Positions 43,671-54,400 are shown, counted from the first letter of the stretch. The stretch is DNA of 64,000 nt from Nitrospira sp. (GCA_029194675.1 JARFXP010000003.1:698069-762068); one strand, 5' to 3'. Made by a program: numbers and translations. Notes: generated from the letters alone by a model not told the origin.

Positions 43671-45437
43671 ATGAGCACTGAGAGTCCAATATCCTCTTCA
43701 ATCTCTGAGTCGATATCGACTGATCCGGTGGATCGCGTCATTCACTATCATGTCCGTACGAAGCACCACTTCAATCGTTACGCCCGCTCGTTAGGATTTC
43801 TTGATTGGGTGAACCAGCCTGATCCGTTCCGACGGTTTGAGGGGGCTGAGCTGATCTCTCTTCCATTGCTCAGCCCTGATGAAGAGCCGCTGTCGCCCGC
43901 CTACGAGGCGATTTACGAACGAGGAACTGTTCCTTCTCAGCCTGTCAGCTTGAGAACTTTGTCACGTTTCTTTGAGTTCGCGCTTGCCCTGTCGGCTTGG
44001 AAGAAGGTAGGCGACTCCGAGTGGGCGCTGCGGAGTAATCCATCGTCCGGCAACCTGCATCCCACGGAAGGCTATGTGATCTTGCCTCAGCCGAATGACC
44101 TCGATCTGAAACCGGGGTTGTATCACTACGCACCGAAAGAACATGGACTCGAGCGTCGGGCTGAGTTTTCTGCTGACTTGGTTGAACGCCTCCTGGGACC
44201 TTTTCCTCCAGAGGCCTTCCTCTTTGGGCTCACGTCGATTCATTGGCGCGAGGCCTGGAAGTATGGAGAGCGGGCGTTCCGCTACTGCAATCACGACGTA
44301 GGCCATGCAATCGGAACGGCACGAATCGCTGCGGCCACGCTGGGTTGGAACATGGCCTTGTTGGACGCTGTGGACCAAGACACGGTGGCCATGTTGCTCG
44401 GAACAGATCGCAAGGAAGACTTTGGAGAGGCTGAACCGGAACACCCTGACTGTCTGGCAGTGGTGTGGCCGCCTCAGCAGGTAAAACGTGAAACGTTAAA
44501 CATGAAACGTGAAGGAATGGAGTTGCCGTTGTTTCTTGAGACGGCGATCGTCAAAGAGCTGGCCGGCGAAACCTGGCATGGGAAGGCGAATCGATTGAGC
44601 AACGAGCACGGGGTCCATTGGGACATCATCGATGACGCTGCAGCGGCATCATGGAAGCTTGAGCGCGATGAACGGTTGGTTCCATTTCCTTCTCCACCAA
44701 TAACCCCTCACTCCTTACCTCTCACCTCTCACGGTCAGTCGGCCGGCCGGATTATTCGTCAGCGTCGAAGTGCCGTGGCATTTGACGGTAAGACGTCGAT
44801 TTCTTCTGCAACGTTCTTTCATATGCTTCAGCGGGTTATGCCGTGGGCTGAACTTCCGCAGCTGGAACGGCCTATGCCGTGGGATGTGTGGCCCTATGAT
44901 CCAACAATTCATCTCATGATATTCGTTCATCGGGTGGATGGGCTCACACCGGGTTTGTATGTTCTCCTGCGGGATAGGAGAAAGTTGTCGTTCATTCAGC
45001 ATGCCATGAACCCAGAACTGACCTGGACCATCGCGCCGGACTGTCCGGATGGGCTGCCTCTTTATTGGTTACTTGAAGGTGATGCAAAAAGGCTTGCGGC
45101 GCAAGTCAGTTGCCAACAGGACATTGCCGGCGACAGTGCCTTCTCGCTCGGCATGTTGGCCGAGTTCGAGGGGACCTTGCGGGACCGAGGCGCCTGGTGG
45201 TATCCACGCATGTTTTGGGAAGCGGGATTGCTCGGGCAGGTCTTGTATCTGGAAGCGGAAGCGGCAGGAGTGCGGGCAACGGGAATCGGCTGCTTCTTCG
45301 ATGATCCGGTCCACGAGATCGTCGGTATTCAAGGCTTAGCCATTCAATCCCTCTATCACTTTACGATTGGCGGGCCAGTGGAAGATCGACGTCTGCAGAC
45401 CTTGCCACCGTACCACCATCTGGGGCCTCGTTCATAA
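43671..45437 (+). CDS. SagB/ThcOx-family dehydrogenase with two nitroreductase domains
   Basis: 588 residues. Domain 1 (about 25-275) and domain 2 (about 355-575) are both FMN-dependent nitroreductase-like folds; SSGNLHPTEGYVILP and the IIRQRRSAVAFDGKTSIS start of domain 2 are typical. SagB-type enzymes oxidise azolines in peptide maturation, but stand-alone double forms like this are common and their substrate is unclear. The inter-domain linker contains two stretches that look like translated intergenic repeats (44484-44511 and about 44698-44735). The start codon is uncertain. Confidence 0.8.
   Translation: MSTESPISSSISESISTDPVDRVIHYHVRTKHHFNRYARSLGFLDWVNQPDPFRRFEGAELISLPLLSPDEEPLSPAYEAIYERGTVPSQPVSLRTLSRFFEFALALSAWKKVGDSEWALRSNPSSGNLHPTEGYVILPQPNDLDLKPGLYHYAPKEHGLERRAEFSADLVERLLGPFPPEAFLFGLTSIHWREAWKYGERAFRYCNHDVGHAIGTARIAAATLGWNMALLDAVDQDTVAMLLGTDRKEDFGEAEPEHPDCLAVVWPPQQVKRETLNMKREGMELPLFLETAIVKELAGETWHGKANRLSNEHGVHWDIIDDAAAASWKLERDERLVPFPSPPITPHSLPLTSHGQSAGRIIRQRRSAVAFDGKTSISSATFFHMLQRVMPWAELPQLERPMPWDVWPYDPTIHLMIFVHRVDGLTPGLYVLLRDRRKLSFIQHAMNPELTWTIAPDCPDGLPLYWLLEGDAKRLAAQVSCQQDIAGDSAFSLGMLAEFEGTLRDRGAWWYPRMFWEAGLLGQVLYLEAEAAGVRATGIGCFFDDPVHEIVGIQGLAIQSLYHFTIGGPVEDRRLQTLPPYHHLGPRS
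44484..44511. repeat. Four tandem AAACGTG heptamers inside a CDS
   Basis: Four 7-bp units (AAACGTG, AAACGTT, AAACATG, AAACGTG) lie in tandem at 44484-44511, within the linker of the double nitroreductase. Similar GTGAAACGTGA sequence occurs between genes at 40014-40027. It looks like a non-coding repeat captured in frame. Confidence 0.7.
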
Positions 45438-45461
45438 GGCTCGATGGCCGTGAGGTAGTTC

Positions 45462-46316
45462 ATGTTCAAGATCAAGAAGAAGGCCGACAAGCCGAAGCGG
45501 GTGGTGCTCTATAACATTGTCGAGGACTATTCGGAGTTCGACGCTCCGGGAAATGTCACCCTGTGTGCGATGACAGAGCCGGAGGATCTTGCTGCCCATG
45601 CCAAGATTCTGTCCGAGAGCTACGATGTCTCGCTTGAGATGATGACAACCTTGCTGGCCACAGGTGGAACCTATGTGTATCCGCACATTGGCGGCATCCT
45701 CACTCGAGGATTATTTGCCTGCCGGATTGACCCAGTTGGGCAAGGGCCGAAACAAAGCTGGACCCTGGACCTGATGCAGTTTGCCGAGGCGGAGCAAGTG
45801 GCTCGATCCAGGGCATTGCCGATGATCGATGCGGCGTGGGAGGTCCTTCACAAGACTTTGCCGGATGAGCTGAAGGCCAAATTGCAGCAGAAGAATTTGG
45901 GTCTGGATTACCGAACATTGGATCGCGCCGTCTCTAAGGGCGGCGACATCAAGTACATCGATTTCCGAAAGGACTGGTCTCCGCATTTCAAGCGGCTCTG
46001 CATCATGCCGGATGGTCGGCTTGTCGAAACGGGGGGATTGCAAGAGTTTGCCGAGCTGCATGGCATCACCCTAGACCAGGCAAAGGCGCTGATCGAGCAA
46101 GGCGGTACGCTCGAAGTGAACGGCGAGGTGTTAGCTTGTCAGATCGTGAACGGTCAGCCGGCTGTGGCCCGGTTTAGCGCAAAGAACTACGCCAAGGCGA
46201 AGGACTTGGTATCCTCGAAGGGTCTGCACTTGATGGACGCCCTCAGTGAAGTGGGATACAACGATCCAGCGATGATGCGCGGTCTTGCGAGGAAAGAATT
46301 GACGGGCAACCGATAA
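45462..46316 (+). CDS. Conserved hypothetical protein
   Basis: A 284-residue soluble protein, no domain recognised. It starts with a very basic stretch (FKIKKKADKPKRV), then alternating alpha/beta segments and a C-terminal half with HGITLDQAKALIEQGGTLEVNGEVL, which looks like a small RNA- or nucleotide-binding beta fold, though this is only an impression. It lies 24 bp after the nitroreductase gene and is likely co-transcribed. Confidence 0.65.
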   Translation: MFKIKKKADKPKRVVLYNIVEDYSEFDAPGNVTLCAMTEPEDLAAHAKILSESYDVSLEMMTTLLATGGTYVYPHIGGILTRGLFACRIDPVGQGPKQSWTLDLMQFAEAEQVARSRALPMIDAAWEVLHKTLPDELKAKLQQKNLGLDYRTLDRAVSKGGDIKYIDFRKDWSPHFKRLCIMPDGRLVETGGLQEFAELHGITLDQAKALIEQGGTLEVNGEVLACQIVNGQPAVARFSAKNYAKAKDLVSSKGLHLMDALSEVGYNDPAMMRGLARKELTGNR

Positions 46317-46351
46317 TTTCGTGAAAGCCGGGACCGGCGTTATCGCGATGT

Positions 46352-46717
46352 TCACGTAACGGCGAGTTCTTCCTTCACCGCTTCCAGGAGCTTGTTGAGG
46401 TCGAATGGCTTTTCAAAGGCGCGACGCGCTCCGAAGAGTTTGGCGACGTCCAGAAAGTTGTGGTCGCCCTGGGCTCCCGTGATTGCGATCACTTTGGCGT
46501 CCAGATATTCGCGGGTGAGTTGAAGAGTGGCCTCAAGGCCGTCCGTTTCCGGCATCAACAAGTCCATGATCACGAGATCGACCGGCTCCTTCTGGTAGAG
46601 TGTGAGCCCTTTGCGTCCATCCTCTGCTTCAAGCACGCGGTGTCCTGCCTTGACAAGGACCTCTTTCAGCAGCCCTCGGATGGATTGTTCGTCGTCAATG
46701 ACTAGAATGGTTGCCAT
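46352..46717 (-). CDS. Single-domain response regulator
   Basis: A 121-residue CheY-like receiver. The phospho-acceptor is D52 (VDLVIMDLLMPETDG), with D8/D9 at the acidic pocket, T80 and K103 (FEKPFD) completing the site. No output domain and no kinase nearby, so it probably takes phosphate from an unlinked histidine kinase and acts by protein binding. Confidence 0.85.
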   Translation of the reverse strand: MATILVIDDEQSIRGLLKEVLVKAGHRVLEAEDGRKGLTLYQKEPVDLVIMDLLMPETDGLEATLQLTREYLDAKVIAITGAQGDHNFLDVAKLFGARRAFEKPFDLNKLLEAVKEELAVT

Positions 46718-47065
46718 ACATGCTCTACTAATTTTTCTGATCTTACCTGTAGCCTGCCAGACAGTCTAGAAAGAAAATGATTTCTGGAATAGGTGCAAGA
46801 GGTGAAGTGAAGATGAGTCCGATTGGCCTCATGTGTTGCGGCAACCGCAGGCCCTCTGCTGTGATGTGATCAGCGCACTTTTTATAAAATACGAATGCAA
46901 ATGCATACAACGTTTAATGTTGCAATGGATGTATAGGCATACATATTTAAGATTTGAGATGTCGATTTGGTGCCCTAGAGACAAACCTATTTGACCCAGT
47001 TCTTGGTTTTTGCTACAAGGCTGGGTGTTCTTTACAATGCTCACTCTCCACTTTTTGCAGGAGCT
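46718..47065. other. AT-rich intergenic region
   Basis: A 348-bp spacer between divergent genes. From about 46860 to 46975 it is clearly AT-rich compared with surroundings, with imperfect palindromes around ATGCATAC and GTATAGGCAT (about 46893-46945). No gene is convincing. It probably carries divergent promoters and operators. Confidence 0.4.
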
Positions 47066-47644
47066 ATGTCAGTGGACACCATAGACCAGGCCAAACGGCC
47101 CTGGACCAGGCGTGCGTTTCTTCAGGTTTCCATGGTGGGGACTCTACTCCTGAGTGGACGATTGGTTGGTCCACAGCCAGTGCAAGCTCGTGAGCTTCCA
47201 GAGGGGAGGCTGGCGCTGGTGAATGTGTGGACTAATGAGCGCTTGGACGTCACCTACCGCGACGACGAGGGGAACTATGATCTGGCGGCGCTCGACGACG
47301 TGAATTATCTCCTGCGCTGCCATTACACGGGTGAAGTCGGCGCGATCGACGTGCGCGTGCTGGAGCACGTGAATTTGGTGCAGAACAAACTCGGCATCCA
47401 GGAAGAAATTCATGTGATTTCCGGTTTTCGGTCTCCCGAGTACAATGCCATGTTGGTACGGACAGACCGACATGTCGCCAAGAACAGCTTACACATGCAA
47501 GGACAAGCAATCGATCTTCTAATCCCCGGTGTTCCTCCTACGAAGCTTCGCCAAGCCGCGCTCGAACTGCGGTACGGTGGGGTCGGCTTCTACAAACGTT
47601 CCAGCTACGTGCATTTGGATTCAGGCCCCTTCCGACATTGGTAG
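47066..47644 (+). CDS. Tat-exported DUF882 (YcbK/MepK-like) peptidase
   Basis: 192 residues from the ATG at 47066, which follows GCAGGAGCT. The twin-arginine motif RRAFLQ near residue 16, followed by a hydrophobic stretch, indicates Tat export of a folded metal protein. The mature part is an M15-like carboxypeptidase fold: SGFRSPEYN, KNSLHMQGQAIDLLIPG with H and D zinc ligands, and YVHLDSG. Relatives cut peptidoglycan crosslinks. The start at 46991 is not needed. Confidence 0.85.
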   Translation: MSVDTIDQAKRPWTRRAFLQVSMVGTLLLSGRLVGPQPVQARELPEGRLALVNVWTNERLDVTYRDDEGNYDLAALDDVNYLLRCHYTGEVGAIDVRVLEHVNLVQNKLGIQEEIHVISGFRSPEYNAMLVRTDRHVAKNSLHMQGQAIDLLIPGVPPTKLRQAALELRYGGVGFYKRSSYVHLDSGPFRHW

Positions 47645-47973
47645 CCCTTGTTCCTGGGCGCAGCAAATCCTTCCTTCAAACCACACATCGGTTCATGACA
47701 AGGATCGTGACAGCGGTTGCGTCTGAACCGGTGTGATCACTCGCCCAGTCTGTGTCTGTCACGAGGCGATCGGGGTCGTTTGTTGTAATGGTCAGCTTTC
47801 AAGGGGAATCACATCATCTATATGGCTACAGCTGTGATTGGGAATGAGCAAATGTTCTCGCTGATGGCGTCGGGTGAACTATGAGAAAGACGACTCTGAT
47901 TGCATTGTCGCGACTTGCCCCGGATAATGTGTGGATTTCTGACCGATCCGTTGTTTTGGCAGCGAGGAGTTGA
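47645..47973. other. Gap upstream of the NhaD-type transporter
   Basis: 329 bp with no convincing gene, tRNA or clear riboswitch. Only the ribosome binding site GAGGAG just before the transporter ATG at 47974 is obvious. Confidence 0.4.
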
Positions 47974-49314
47974 ATGTCTTCTCTCACTGTAGCCCTTCTG
48001 ATCTTCAGCCTGTGCTATCTGCTTATCATGACCGAACGGCTCCACAAGACTATTGTGGCGTTGTCCGGCGCGGCGTTGATGATCGTGTTCGGCGTGGTGT
48101 CGCAAGAGGAGGCATTTTATTCCCATAAATTCGGGGTCGATTATAACGTCGTCTTTCTGCTGATCGGCATGATGGTCATCGTCAACATCGTGCGAGAGAC
48201 AGGTCTCTTCGAAGTCTTGGCCATTTGGGCGGCGCAGCGCGCGGACGCAAAACCGTTTCGCCTACTGGTCCTGCTGGCCCTGTTGACTGCCGGGCAATCG
48301 GCCATGCTCGACAACGTCACCACCGTCCTGCTTATGGCGCCGGTCACCTTGGCGATTGCAAAACGGTTGGAGCTCGATCCCATCCCATTCCTGCTGACCG
48401 AAGCCCTCGCCTCCAATATCGGTGGAACTGCCACGCTCGTCGGTGATCCACCCAATATCATGATCGCGAGCAAAGCCGAGCTCAGCTATCTCGATTTCCT
48501 GTTCGTCATGGGGCCGATTGCGATCGTCATCATGGCGGTTTTCGTGGGTGTGCTGTGGCTCATCTGTGGTCGATCGATGACGGTGGAACCCCATCTACGG
48601 GAGGCTGTTCTCGCTCTGAGCTCACGGGAAGCGGTGCAGGATCAGGCCTTCTTGCGGCGCTGTCTGTTCTTATTGGTCGTCGTCAACGTGGGGTTCTGTC
48701 TCCACTCTCTGGTTCATTTGGAACCGGCTACGATCGCGCTGCTTGGAGCGAGTCTATTCATGTTGATCGGCCATGCCAGACGAAAGCCTGAGGATGCCGA
48801 AGAGTTGACCTATTTGGCTGAAGTCGAGTGGAAAACCATCTTTTTCTTCATCGGCCTGTTTATCCTGGTGGGGGGGTTGGTCAAAGTGGGCATAATCCGT
48901 TATCTGGCTGATCAACTGGTGGCGGTGACACGCGGGAATCTCGCCGGGTCGACCATGGCGGTGCTGTGGGGATCGGCGGCCCTCTCCGCCGTCGTGGACA
49001 ATATTCCCTATGTCGCCGCCATGAATCCGTTGATCGTCGATCTCGCCCGGTCGCTACATCCGGAGGTGACCGACTACGTCGCCTTGGTCCATCAACCGGA
49101 CATCATCCCGCTCTGGTGGGCATTGGCCTTGGGGGCTTGTTTAGGCGGTAACGGCACGATCATCGGCGCGAGCGCCAACGTGGTGATCGTGGACATCGCG
49201 CGAAAAGCCGGTTACCGGATTACCTTTTGGCAGTTCTTGAAGTTCGGGTTTCCGGTCATGGTCGGGTCCGTGGCGCTCAGCGCGCTCTATCTTTGGCTGG
49301 TATTCCTGCGCTAA
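47974..49314 (+). CDS. ArsB/NhaD-family (SLC13-like) ion transporter
   Basis: A 446-residue integral membrane protein with about 11-12 helices. Typical motifs are SNIGGTATLVGDPPNIMIAS near 150 and the inverted second copy near 390 (CLGGNGTIIGASANVVI), the paired hairpins that form the ion site in the ArsB/NhaD/SLC13 superfamily. It probably exchanges Na+ for H+ or carries an anion; the ion is not set by sequence. It ends 6 bp from the convergent DUF4403 gene. Confidence 0.85.
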   Translation: MSSLTVALLIFSLCYLLIMTERLHKTIVALSGAALMIVFGVVSQEEAFYSHKFGVDYNVVFLLIGMMVIVNIVRETGLFEVLAIWAAQRADAKPFRLLVLLALLTAGQSAMLDNVTTVLLMAPVTLAIAKRLELDPIPFLLTEALASNIGGTATLVGDPPNIMIASKAELSYLDFLFVMGPIAIVIMAVFVGVLWLICGRSMTVEPHLREAVLALSSREAVQDQAFLRRCLFLLVVVNVGFCLHSLVHLEPATIALLGASLFMLIGHARRKPEDAEELTYLAEVEWKTIFFFIGLFILVGGLVKVGIIRYLADQLVAVTRGNLAGSTMAVLWGSAALSAVVDNIPYVAAMNPLIVDLARSLHPEVTDYVALVHQPDIIPLWWALALGACLGGNGTIIGASANVVIVDIARKAGYRITFWQFLKFGFPVMVGSVALSALYLWLVFLR

Positions 49315-49320
49315 GTCGAA

Positions 49321-50862
49321 TTACTGCTTACCGTCGACCTTCAGATTGAGCAGCCCGTCGCTCATCACCCGAACGTACAGCGCGTTCACATCGGCGAACA
49401 CGCCGATGCCCTGCACCGAGGTGACGGTCCCGTGCGTCGTGATGGTCGGACTCAACTCCCGATTCAGGGCCTTAGTCACAAGGTCGCGCATGCGATCAGT
49501 CGCCGGAGTCAGACCGAGCACGGCTTCACCCATAACGAGTTCTCTGAGGGAAGAACCGGTGAGCCAATCGGGGCCGCTCTTCTGGATGAGCTGTTCGGAA
49601 TCGAGGTCCAAGCGGAGGCCACCGATCTGAACGGACTGGGCCAACGTGTTCATTGCAGGTTTCCCCACGAAATACAGGTGGCCGGTGGCGTCTCCCGTAA
49701 ACGCAATCCGTAGAACAACTTGATTGCCACCACGGCCCAAAATGGCCGCATCGGTGATGTGAATGAAATCTCCTTTCACTGCGACACGTTTTCCCTGCAA
49801 CCGCGTTGCAAGTGATCGGGACAGCGAGGGATAGTCCAGTGGGATGTCAGCGATGACGTGGAAGCCAGTGGAAGCCAGCCGGTTCGCAAGTGTCCTGGGC
49901 ATTGTGCTATACAACTGGGCATCAGCGGCGCCATGAAATCCAGTGGAAGCCGGTTCAGTTTCAAGTTGAGGAAGAGCCCCGCCAGCCGATGGTGGTTCGG
50001 CACCGAACACGAGAACTGGTTTCGCGGTTATATGAATGGTGTCCTCGATGAGGTCTCCACCCCCTGAAGAGAAGCCGCTGCGCCACACGTTACCGATGTT
50101 GAGCAGGAGCCACGCGTCCGGTTCTAGTGATATGGGGTTGCGCAGCGCGTGCCAGACATCTTCCACCCGGGATCTGGCTGTCAGCGTGTTTATGCGTGCG
50201 ACCGCGTTGCTGAGCCCACCCCGTACTCGCTCTGTCAGCTGATTTTTGACTTCCTGAAACACATCGGTATCGGTGATGCTGATTTTGCAAGGATCAATGG
50301 CGTTCAGCAGCACACCGGTTACTGATGCCGACACACCGTAATTCGGTGTCATGCCAACGGTGAGATTCCCATTTAGCGTTGCCCTTTTAGGCCATTCGGT
50401 GCCATCGCCACATTGAAGTGGAGGGGCCCCAATCTTATAGCGAAGGGCTGTACTGATGGATAAACTAGAGCTTAGTGGTTCAATGCCCTTCCACCAATCG
50501 TGGATCACGCTCCCAGGATTCGTGCTGATGGCTTGAGGGGAACCTGAAGGTGCCACCGCAAAATCATCCCGCTCGGCATAATACTTATACTCGACACCTT
50601 TAGGATGCTTGATGGAGTTCCTCCAATGATCGAACTTCTTGGGAATCACGTTGTCATCGTTGGCAGCAAGGATGAATGGCGACAGGTTCACCTGAACGGG
50701 AAAGCTGACGGAGGACTCTGTGGCTGGGGAGAGAGGGTTCGGGGTTGCCGGCAGTAGCGTCGGTGCCGGTGGGCGAACGACATACTGCTTGGGGAGACAA
50801 CCCGTTAATGACAGCAACAAAGACAAGACGACGAGAGAGCTGCCTATGGACCTGGGAAACAT
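49321..50862 (-). CDS. DUF4403 lipoprotein
   Basis: 513 residues with signal peptide and lipobox SLTGC (Cys 22), then a Pro-rich linker. Two long beta-rich halves resemble DUF4403, a family predicted to have BPI/TULIP-like lipid-binding folds in the periplasm. The repeated internal pattern LANRLASTGFHVIADIPLDYPSLSRSLATRLQGKRV supports it. The lipid ligand and partners are unknown. Confidence 0.75.
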   Translation of the reverse strand: MFPRSIGSSLVVLSLLLSLTGCLPKQYVVRPPAPTLLPATPNPLSPATESSVSFPVQVNLSPFILAANDDNVIPKKFDHWRNSIKHPKGVEYKYYAERDDFAVAPSGSPQAISTNPGSVIHDWWKGIEPLSSSLSISTALRYKIGAPPLQCGDGTEWPKRATLNGNLTVGMTPNYGVSASVTGVLLNAIDPCKISITDTDVFQEVKNQLTERVRGGLSNAVARINTLTARSRVEDVWHALRNPISLEPDAWLLLNIGNVWRSGFSSGGGDLIEDTIHITAKPVLVFGAEPPSAGGALPQLETEPASTGFHGAADAQLYSTMPRTLANRLASTGFHVIADIPLDYPSLSRSLATRLQGKRVAVKGDFIHITDAAILGRGGNQVVLRIAFTGDATGHLYFVGKPAMNTLAQSVQIGGLRLDLDSEQLIQKSGPDWLTGSSLRELVMGEAVLGLTPATDRMRDLVTKALNRELSPTITTHGTVTSVQGIGVFADVNALYVRVMSDGLLNLKVDGKQ

Positions 50863-51086
50863 CTGCTTTCTCCCTTTAGATAGCTACCGATAGTGAGGTG
50901 CGTAGCCTCAAACCGTCTCAAGCCCGGGGAAAGTGAGTCTAGTGGTGAAGAACGGGCGCTAGGATACCAGAAACAGGCTATTGTTTGTCAGGTCCAAAAT
51001 AGAAGTGCGTCCGCCCAGGTTCCGTAGTAGGTCGAAATCTCACCGGCCCCCAGGTGTATGCCAATAGTACTTCGTAAACCTTCCTT

Positions 51087-51389
51087 CTAGTCATACCCAT
51101 ACAGCCAGTGAGTCATGAATGAGGAAATATTCTTCACGGAATGGCAAACACCGTTGGGAACAAACACTTCATCGCCCGGCTCTGCGATAATCTCTTCTCC
51201 GCCGATGGTGAGCCTGAGCTTCCCGTCGATAACGGTTACCAGCTCGTTCGTCGCATGAACGAAATCATTCCACTCCCTGCCGGGCGGGTCGGTGAACACA
51301 TCGCAGGAGTAGCCCCGCCGGCTCCAGTCGAGCGCAACCTGGTCACGATCGAGCGGTACGGGGAATTTTTGACGGGTGAGATAGGGCAT
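51087..51389 (-). CDS. Small cupin-domain protein
   Basis: A 100-residue single cupin. The motif-1 part is FVHATNELVTVIDGKLRLTIGG and the motif-2 part is PGDEVFVPNGVCHSVKN. The first metal motif H-x-x-x-E is kept (HATNE), and the last His (CHS) is present. Function not assigned; it lies 3' of the helicase gene on the same strand with about 100 bp between. Confidence 0.75.
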   Translation of the reverse strand: MPYLTRQKFPVPLDRDQVALDWSRRGYSCDVFTDPPGREWNDFVHATNELVTVIDGKLRLTIGGEEIIAEPGDEVFVPNGVCHSVKNISSFMTHWLYGYD

Positions 51390-51443
51390 TGAACAAAGCT
51401 ATGGGGTTTGTTCACTCTCAAGAGTTTGCATTTGTAAGATCAT

Positions 51444-51461
51444 AGATACGGTTTCGTATCT
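51444..51461 (+). terminator. Hairpin with T-run between helicase and cupin
   Basis: AGATACG (51444-51450), loop GTTT, CGTATCT (51455-51461), then TTTATTT on the plus strand. It reads as an intrinsic terminator for plus-strand transcription, yet the flanking genes are both minus-strand, so it may block antisense reading or be a simple hairpin in the helicase-cupin message. Confidence 0.5.
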
Positions 51462-51488
51462 TTTATTTACGCAATAAGCAATAGTGCA

Positions 51489-54400
51489 TCAATCACCGGT
51501 CCAGCTTTGGGCGGTGCGCTTACCAATGCCAAGGTGACCCTCGATTGACTGTTCGTCGAGGGTATAAACAGTGCCGACATAGTTTTGCACAAATAGATAC
51601 CGAACCACTCTGCAGCATACAGCCAAACGTCTTCTATCAGGAGACAGAACCGCCGACTCAACCGTGCATCGGCCGCTTCCAACTATCGCTTGGACATGTT
51701 TGGCAATTGAATCCCAGGATTCGGCTGCATCCATCGTCCGCCTCGTTCCATCAAGAAGCGATGCGAGGGGTTGCAAGCGAGGATGTCTTGCATTTCCGGT
51801 AAATTGGAAATGCACTGCTAGTCCCGTGATCTCACATACTCTGATGTCGTCGGGATGCGCCTTTTCTCCACTCCAACTGCAAACCCTGCTCTCGGATGGC
51901 ATGCAATATTCTCCAGCAGCCGATTGTATCGCAAGATCGGCAAGGACCTTCGCTCCTGATATGCTGCTCGAAACCAAAAAGTTCTTTAACGCCTTCTTGC
52001 CGCTCCAGGTGCATCGCTCTAATGCTTTTGGAAGAACCCGTTTCCCGCTAACAGCACATGTTTCTAAAATGCCTGGCTGGACATAGTTTTCAGTAACCTC
52101 GCACTGTTCGGCCTCCGTGGTGAGTAAGGGCTGGCCGGTTTCATGGCATCGGATAAACTCGGAAATATGTCCCGACTTTCCTGACACTGCCGATCGTGAA
52201 CTTTCGTCGGCTCGATAGTGCTTGCCTGACACTTCACTTACAGCCAGTTCATCCTTTAGCCCTTCAGCTCCAGTAAAGTCACAGCGCTCAAAATGCTCTA
52301 GTTCAGCGCGTTTCCCGCTGAGTGCCGATGTCTTGAGGAAGCAGCGTCTAACCGGTCTGCCGCTGAGGCTCGAAATTTCAAGTTCAGAAGGAGATACTCT
52401 TCTCCCAGATACCGAACACACTTGGAGAATCCCTGGACTTACAGGCATACCGGTGGCTTCACAACGTTCCGCTTCCGAATCCAGCAGACACTGACCTGTA
52501 ACCGCACATGTTATGAATTCCGAGATGTGGCCGCATTTTCCGGAATAGGAGGATCGTGCCGTTTCGTCATTCCGGTATCGCTTCCCAGAGACTTCACTGA
52601 TCGACAGTTCAGAATTGAGTATTTCCACACCGGTAAACTCGCACCTTCCAAAATGCTCAGGCTCAGCTCGCTTCCCGCTTATGGGGGACGTTTTCAGTAA
52701 CCATTTAGTGACAGGTTTGCCGGTGATCGCAGATTCTTCCACCTCATCTTTCAATAACCGTTTGTTTGTCGATGCACATACCACCATGAATTCGGGCAAG
52801 GCAGATCTGCCAGACAAATCGGATCGTGCAAGCAGGTCTTCAAGTACTGATTGGCCGGAGATCTCGCACTGCTTAAAACATACGGAAGGAGCTTTTCGTC
52901 CGCTCTTGGCGCATGCCATTAGCTTAGGAGCATCGACTAACGTAGGATCATGCGGGTCGAGGATGAGTCTGCTGGCATATTCCTTTTCACCTTCCAGCTT
53001 GAAGCGGACTTGTACCTCAATGCGCCGATGGACTTTTCCTTCCAAGCCGACAAGGCTCATCTCAAGCCGGGGAGTGAATTCATCTTCTAGCTTTTTGGCC
53101 TTTCGCCGAGCGTCTCCAGCTGCTCGCATTTCCTCTGCACGTCGTTCAAGGTAAAAGCGACAGAATTCTGAAATGCCGTCATCGTTTTGAGCCTCCCTTA
53201 CAACCGCATCCAAGCTTAACCCTATCTCGCGAGGATGCTGGATCAGCTGAGGTACTGGATTGAGCGCCGTACGCATGAACGGGGTCATGTGCTCGGTCCC
53301 TAAACATCTGACTTCAACAAGCCTTTCGTAACTGTCATGCGAGACAGTAGCCCGGACACGGACGACAGCCTGGCCGTCAAAGCAGTGACTCACCGTCTGA
53401 ATGTCTATGCCAATCAATGAGGCATTAAACGATCGAAGCCACGCAGAAGAGGTTTCGCGACACCGGACGGTTGGTTGCTCGTCAAGATCCTCAAGATTGT
53501 GCAATCCAGAACTCACGACCCGATGAACGAGATCAAGGAATGGGCCTGTGCCTGGCTTGTACAAGATGGTTCGTCTTTCTCCTTCAGATTGCTCGTCGAA
53601 ACGGATGTATTGTCGCCCTTGATTCTCTTCAATAAGAACCAATCCGCCTTCAAGTTGAGTGACGCGCGCGCCAAGCATCTTAAACGCATCGATTGTAAAC
53701 TCACGGGGCTCCATTGAGCGTTTGGTAGAGGGTAATCTCGGAGAGCGTGGGCCGGTGTAAGCAGCACCCTCCATGCCACCGAGTAGTGAATTAATGTTTT
53801 CCTCCTCCCGCGCCAGGGTCTGTTTTGCCTCTTCGATACTCTGTTCTGCCTGACGAGTCGCTCCCTCAAAATCTTTTCCTGCAAGGGCTGCAATAACGAG
53901 TTGACGCATTTTCTCATCGAATCCTGTCGGGCCATCTTCTTCTCCTTCTCCAATACCAGACGCCTCAAGGAGAGCCTCTATGTCTCCGATGGCGTGTGAG
54001 GCTAATTGAAGTTTTTCCATGGGCCGACCAACTATAAATTCTTCAAACGTTCCGCTCAAAATGATGTTAAAGATGGCAACGCTGGCATGATCAGATGCGA
54101 GACGTTGGATTCGTCCAATACGCTGCTCAACAATCATTGGATTCCAAGGCAGGTCATAATTGACCAATACATTGGCGACTTGAAGGTTGATGCCTTCAGA
54201 ACCTGCTTCAGTGGAGACAATGACGTGGCATTCTGGCGGTGTCTTCCGAAAGCTGGCAAGAGTCTGCTGGTTGCGCTGCCCGGAGGAGCCATTGATGACA
54301 CCAACCTTTAATCCATAGTTTTCTCTTAAGAAGGATTGGATCGTCGTCTGAGTTTCTCGTCGCCCCGTGAAGATCACGAGTCGCCAACGTTCCGGGCTCT

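Noticed and set aside
46829..47044. 71-codon minus-strand ORF in the AT-rich spacer
   Set aside because: No ribosome binding site and a composition like random AT-rich sequence.
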